A stretch of 64,000 bases of DNA, taken from the IMG/VR virus record IMGVR_UViG_3300007708_000003, positions 1 through 64,000 of that record; one strand, given 5' to 3'. The position numbers were made by a program, and so were the translations under genes. Source of the DNA: a virus. Below, one piece after another: positions 63,101 through 64,000 of this stretch; position 1 is the stretch's first letter, and each line of letters opens with the position of its first letter. The notes below the pieces were generated by a model. The model was not told where the DNA came from. It saw only the letters and a program-made list of their open reading frames with translations, and made no database searches.

Positions 63101-64000
63101 TCTATTGGATGTAATATGTTACTAAACTGAACACCAAGTATATTTATAAAATTACCTGTTGTGTCATGTATGTGTATAGTTTCATTTGAAGGCATCTTAT
63201 GATGTCTTATAGGCGTATTGCATAAATTTCCCCAAATCTCTGGATGATTGTTAGGGTATAATTGACTAGATTCCCAATAAGCCATATTACCTTTTGCAAT
63301 TATAACACCACCATCAGGTAATGTACCAGAAAATGCTCCTGTTGTAGAAGTATCATACGTCTGCCATACTTTAGTTTTGCCAGGTAATAGATCTGGATTA
63401 CTTGCTGATAATATTGTAAGGTCAGAAGATATTGATGTTCTACCAGGAATATGATAAGATGCAGATTTTGCACCTGTTTTATATACCCATCTAATAAAAA
63501 ATGAATATACTTCATCACGCATGTATCCTGTTTTATTACCACCTTTCCAGTAATAATCTGCAGGATATTTTACAGCAACCCATTCTGTTTTTATTCTATT
63601 TGCAAAAGGTTGATAATTAAAATAAGGTTGTGTTGTTACACTTGTTCTTATAAGATAGTTATTAAGAGAAAACATCTTTTTACTTTTCTCATATATTTGT
63701 GATCTTAAAGGAATTAATGATAATGGTATTGTTTCTAAACTTGCTAAATACTGATCTAAATGTACTTTAGTTTGTGAAATGTCATAGTTACCAACTTTTT
63801 TTGCAACAGTTTGATTTGCAATAACTGATACAATAACTAATTCATACTCTTCAAAATTAGTATCTAATCCTGTTATATTTATATCAAGTGAACCACCAAA
63901 AGAAGAATGATCCCATAGTGCTTGTGGAGTTGAAGGAGTAGTGTAATCTGTTAACCTTATACCATTATTTGAATATGCTATAACTGCTTGATAACTACCA
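60160..64000 (-). CDS. Stabilisation/muzzle-like tail protein, N-terminal part (start lies beyond window)
   Basis: The frame ends at TAA 60160-60162 and stays open to position 63999. The ATG at 63675 is therefore internal and at least 108 further residues precede it (GSYQAVIAYSNNG, then FGGSLDINITGLDTN and DISQTKVHLDQYLASLETI). The visible part has about 1279 residues, mostly strands with many Tyr, Asn and Phe. A hydrophobic, alanine-rich stretch lies near residue 410 (counted from the internal ATG). A late block reads YELLYITKKDYKPLDCV, which in crAss-like stabilisation proteins precedes the Cys-rich region seen here (NCGDCPDNYILVDGVC). The long N-terminal part would form the tail stalk; the rest of the gene is outside the window. 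Confidence 0.7.
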   Translation of the reverse strand, partial: GSYQAVIAYSNNGIRLTDYTTPSTPQALWDHSSFGGSLDINITGLDTNFEEYELVIVSVIANQTVAKKVGNYDISQTKVHLDQYLASLETIPLSLIPLRSQIYEKSKKMFSLNNYLIRTSVTTQPYFNYQPFANRIKTEWVAVKYPADYYWKGGNKTGYMRDEVYSFFIRWVYKTGAKSASYHIPGRTSISSDLTILSASNPDLLPGKTKVWQTYDTSTTGAFSGTLPDGGVIIAKGNMAYWESSQLYPNNHPEIWGNLCNTPIRHHKMPSNETIHIHDTTGNFINILGVQFSNILHPIDNQGNPLIDIAGYEILRGSREGNRTIVAKGLFNNMLEYNIPGSTAGNRKGLIQNYPYNDLRPDPFLSSGITPVRNYFSFNSPETAFVKPYLGRGVYTRIYKEQYGVATGAYEFPYKHPKFKVITDLAFTFSSIVGLGIALLSIMGKTSTSTSNSGQTRAWQTTWGALYGVGVEARTLHLPQANFDDSVGMSTEGSAGSAAANLVTYLAQGTTNALTTGLSSFSTIAAIASTVATVISGAFYFYEATAQMIEIFRKMIPYKNYVLQYNSHGFYNSHGNVKNTNVPVGVQPSFNRTLAPSGVKYIGTGVQDFNATYRINNLFRGKYVCLNLTNNTTLPDITGTNTDFSKVHVTTNSPFDIKNTNIASYYGALKLDYENQYGQLSSIVQIPTDSCIYFTPPELNTTHVTLPIFGGDVYINRYTDKNPYFFFNTWLINEPDGTQFNYQNYFNGPEATYWANFEDYDVYEDFGFNVGWIYFNISTPSSKFNWYGSTQGVSFSVNNSWIYLFNNGVKDFFAESELNMAYRDYGENDYEKFYDVYGNTFNDLQTMFRSDLITKPVFYKYDLSLSTAKLYNNFISWGLLLPADYDPVLYETCYEYFPYRGIYSLQQQDGLKRDNWRNFLPLNYYTFEGIVTNIKSVNSSGALILYEDFSPSQFVGVDTLKTDTGGTKITIGDGGLFANNIQSLVNAEDVIEYGASISNRATLNTPYGLFFVSQKAGKVIQYGAEGMNEISKSGMKNWFLQNLPSPLLQAFPNFTEYDNPVAGVAVQAIYDAQYELLYITKKDYKPLDCVGYDPNFGFYDACNCGDCPDNYILVDGVCTRNFDTALCADPTYTYNPETGNCEKMTTENPACDPAITIILFTFWNKAKVECGSTLTNFTQGSLQFAKCSYLNAPNITCNTYNANREGLGRGLIGDIAVGSIVYHPANSLIDTGMNGNFVGDSVEGIPGTSPGIIPPNRVVITVVAGVVTAITNFNDIASC

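Noticed and set aside
63673-63675. ATG at 63675 as the true start of the right-edge gene
   Set aside because: The frame remains open for 108 further codons to the window edge with protein-like composition, so the real start lies outside.
14706-64000. Genome-wide TAG-to-Gln recoding, known in some crAss-like phages
   Set aside because: Frames of 3849, 2023, 1697 and 1238 codons contain no internal TAG although Gln is frequent, and TAG ends three plus-strand genes. Standard code fits; the one internal TAG is treated as a local case.
1-64000. tRNA genes, CRISPR arrays, insertion sequences
   Set aside because: Gaps between genes are short (none above about 150 bases), and I saw no cloverleaf with conserved TTCRA loop, no regularly spaced repeats and no transposase; a tRNA scan would settle the first point.

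Overview
The window is part of an AT-rich double-stranded DNA phage genome of the crAss-like group (order Crassvirales), most likely infecting a member of the Bacteroidota. The call rests on several independent marks. There is a 3849-residue protein with a DFDID RNA-polymerase motif and an embedded HExxH zincin. It sits among other giant virion-type proteins, and one of these carries the crAss-type GGxxxxGDxNxDG...GKRHSKGGVPLNVPEGSF block. A 44-residue basic protein begins MAKVQTSTFKPRERVKRPG. The two-part stabilisation (muzzle-like) tail protein ends in the conserved WTVSYDPK...SFHDWHP block. Start codons lack strong Shine-Dalgarno sequences, as is usual for phages of Bacteroidota. Major capsid protein, portal and terminase are not in the window and presumably lie beyond position 64000, so the genome is incomplete here.

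Layout. (1) 1-11547, plus strand: tightly packed replication and nucleotide-metabolism genes. In order these are the end of a DnaB-like helicase, an unknown gene, a Sak4-like RecA-fold ATPase, an SSB-like protein, a TOPRIM primase, a GIY-YIG nuclease, a PD-(D/E)XK nuclease, two unknowns, an endonuclease VII-type cassette, a family B DNA polymerase, a dNMP kinase, a HAD hydrolase, an unknown, a spore-photoproduct-lyase-like radical SAM protein and two small unknowns. (2) 11624-13088, minus strand: lysis genes (holin, membrane-anchored protein, M15 peptidase). (3) 13252-14680, plus strand: four small genes, one with a DnaA domain IV-like DNA-binding motif. (4) 14706-64000, minus strand: the virion and late region. 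Read from its right end it holds the split stabilisation protein, four large cargo-type proteins, a structural or ejection-type protein of 1697 residues, the giant RNA polymerase, a nucleotidyltransferase-fold protein, a 2023-residue protein with a PD-(D/E)XK domain, and then the tail-fibre genes (a 1323-residue modular fibre, a linker and a kelch-like protein).

How it works together (inference from known crAss-like biology): giant proteins packaged in the virion are ejected with the DNA, and the virion RNA polymerase transcribes the early genes. The replication module then copies and recombines the genome. The late genes build tail, fibres and cargo, and the lysis cassette releases progeny. 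The most unusual points are: a DNA-polymerase 5' end that occurs twice around an endonuclease VII cassette; an in-frame amber codon inside the kelch-like fibre protein; a radical SAM protein with a CX3CX4C cluster motif; a virion cassette combining polymerase, protease, nuclease and nucleotidyltransferase domains; and a short YGG peptide motif shared by three neighbouring cargo proteins.
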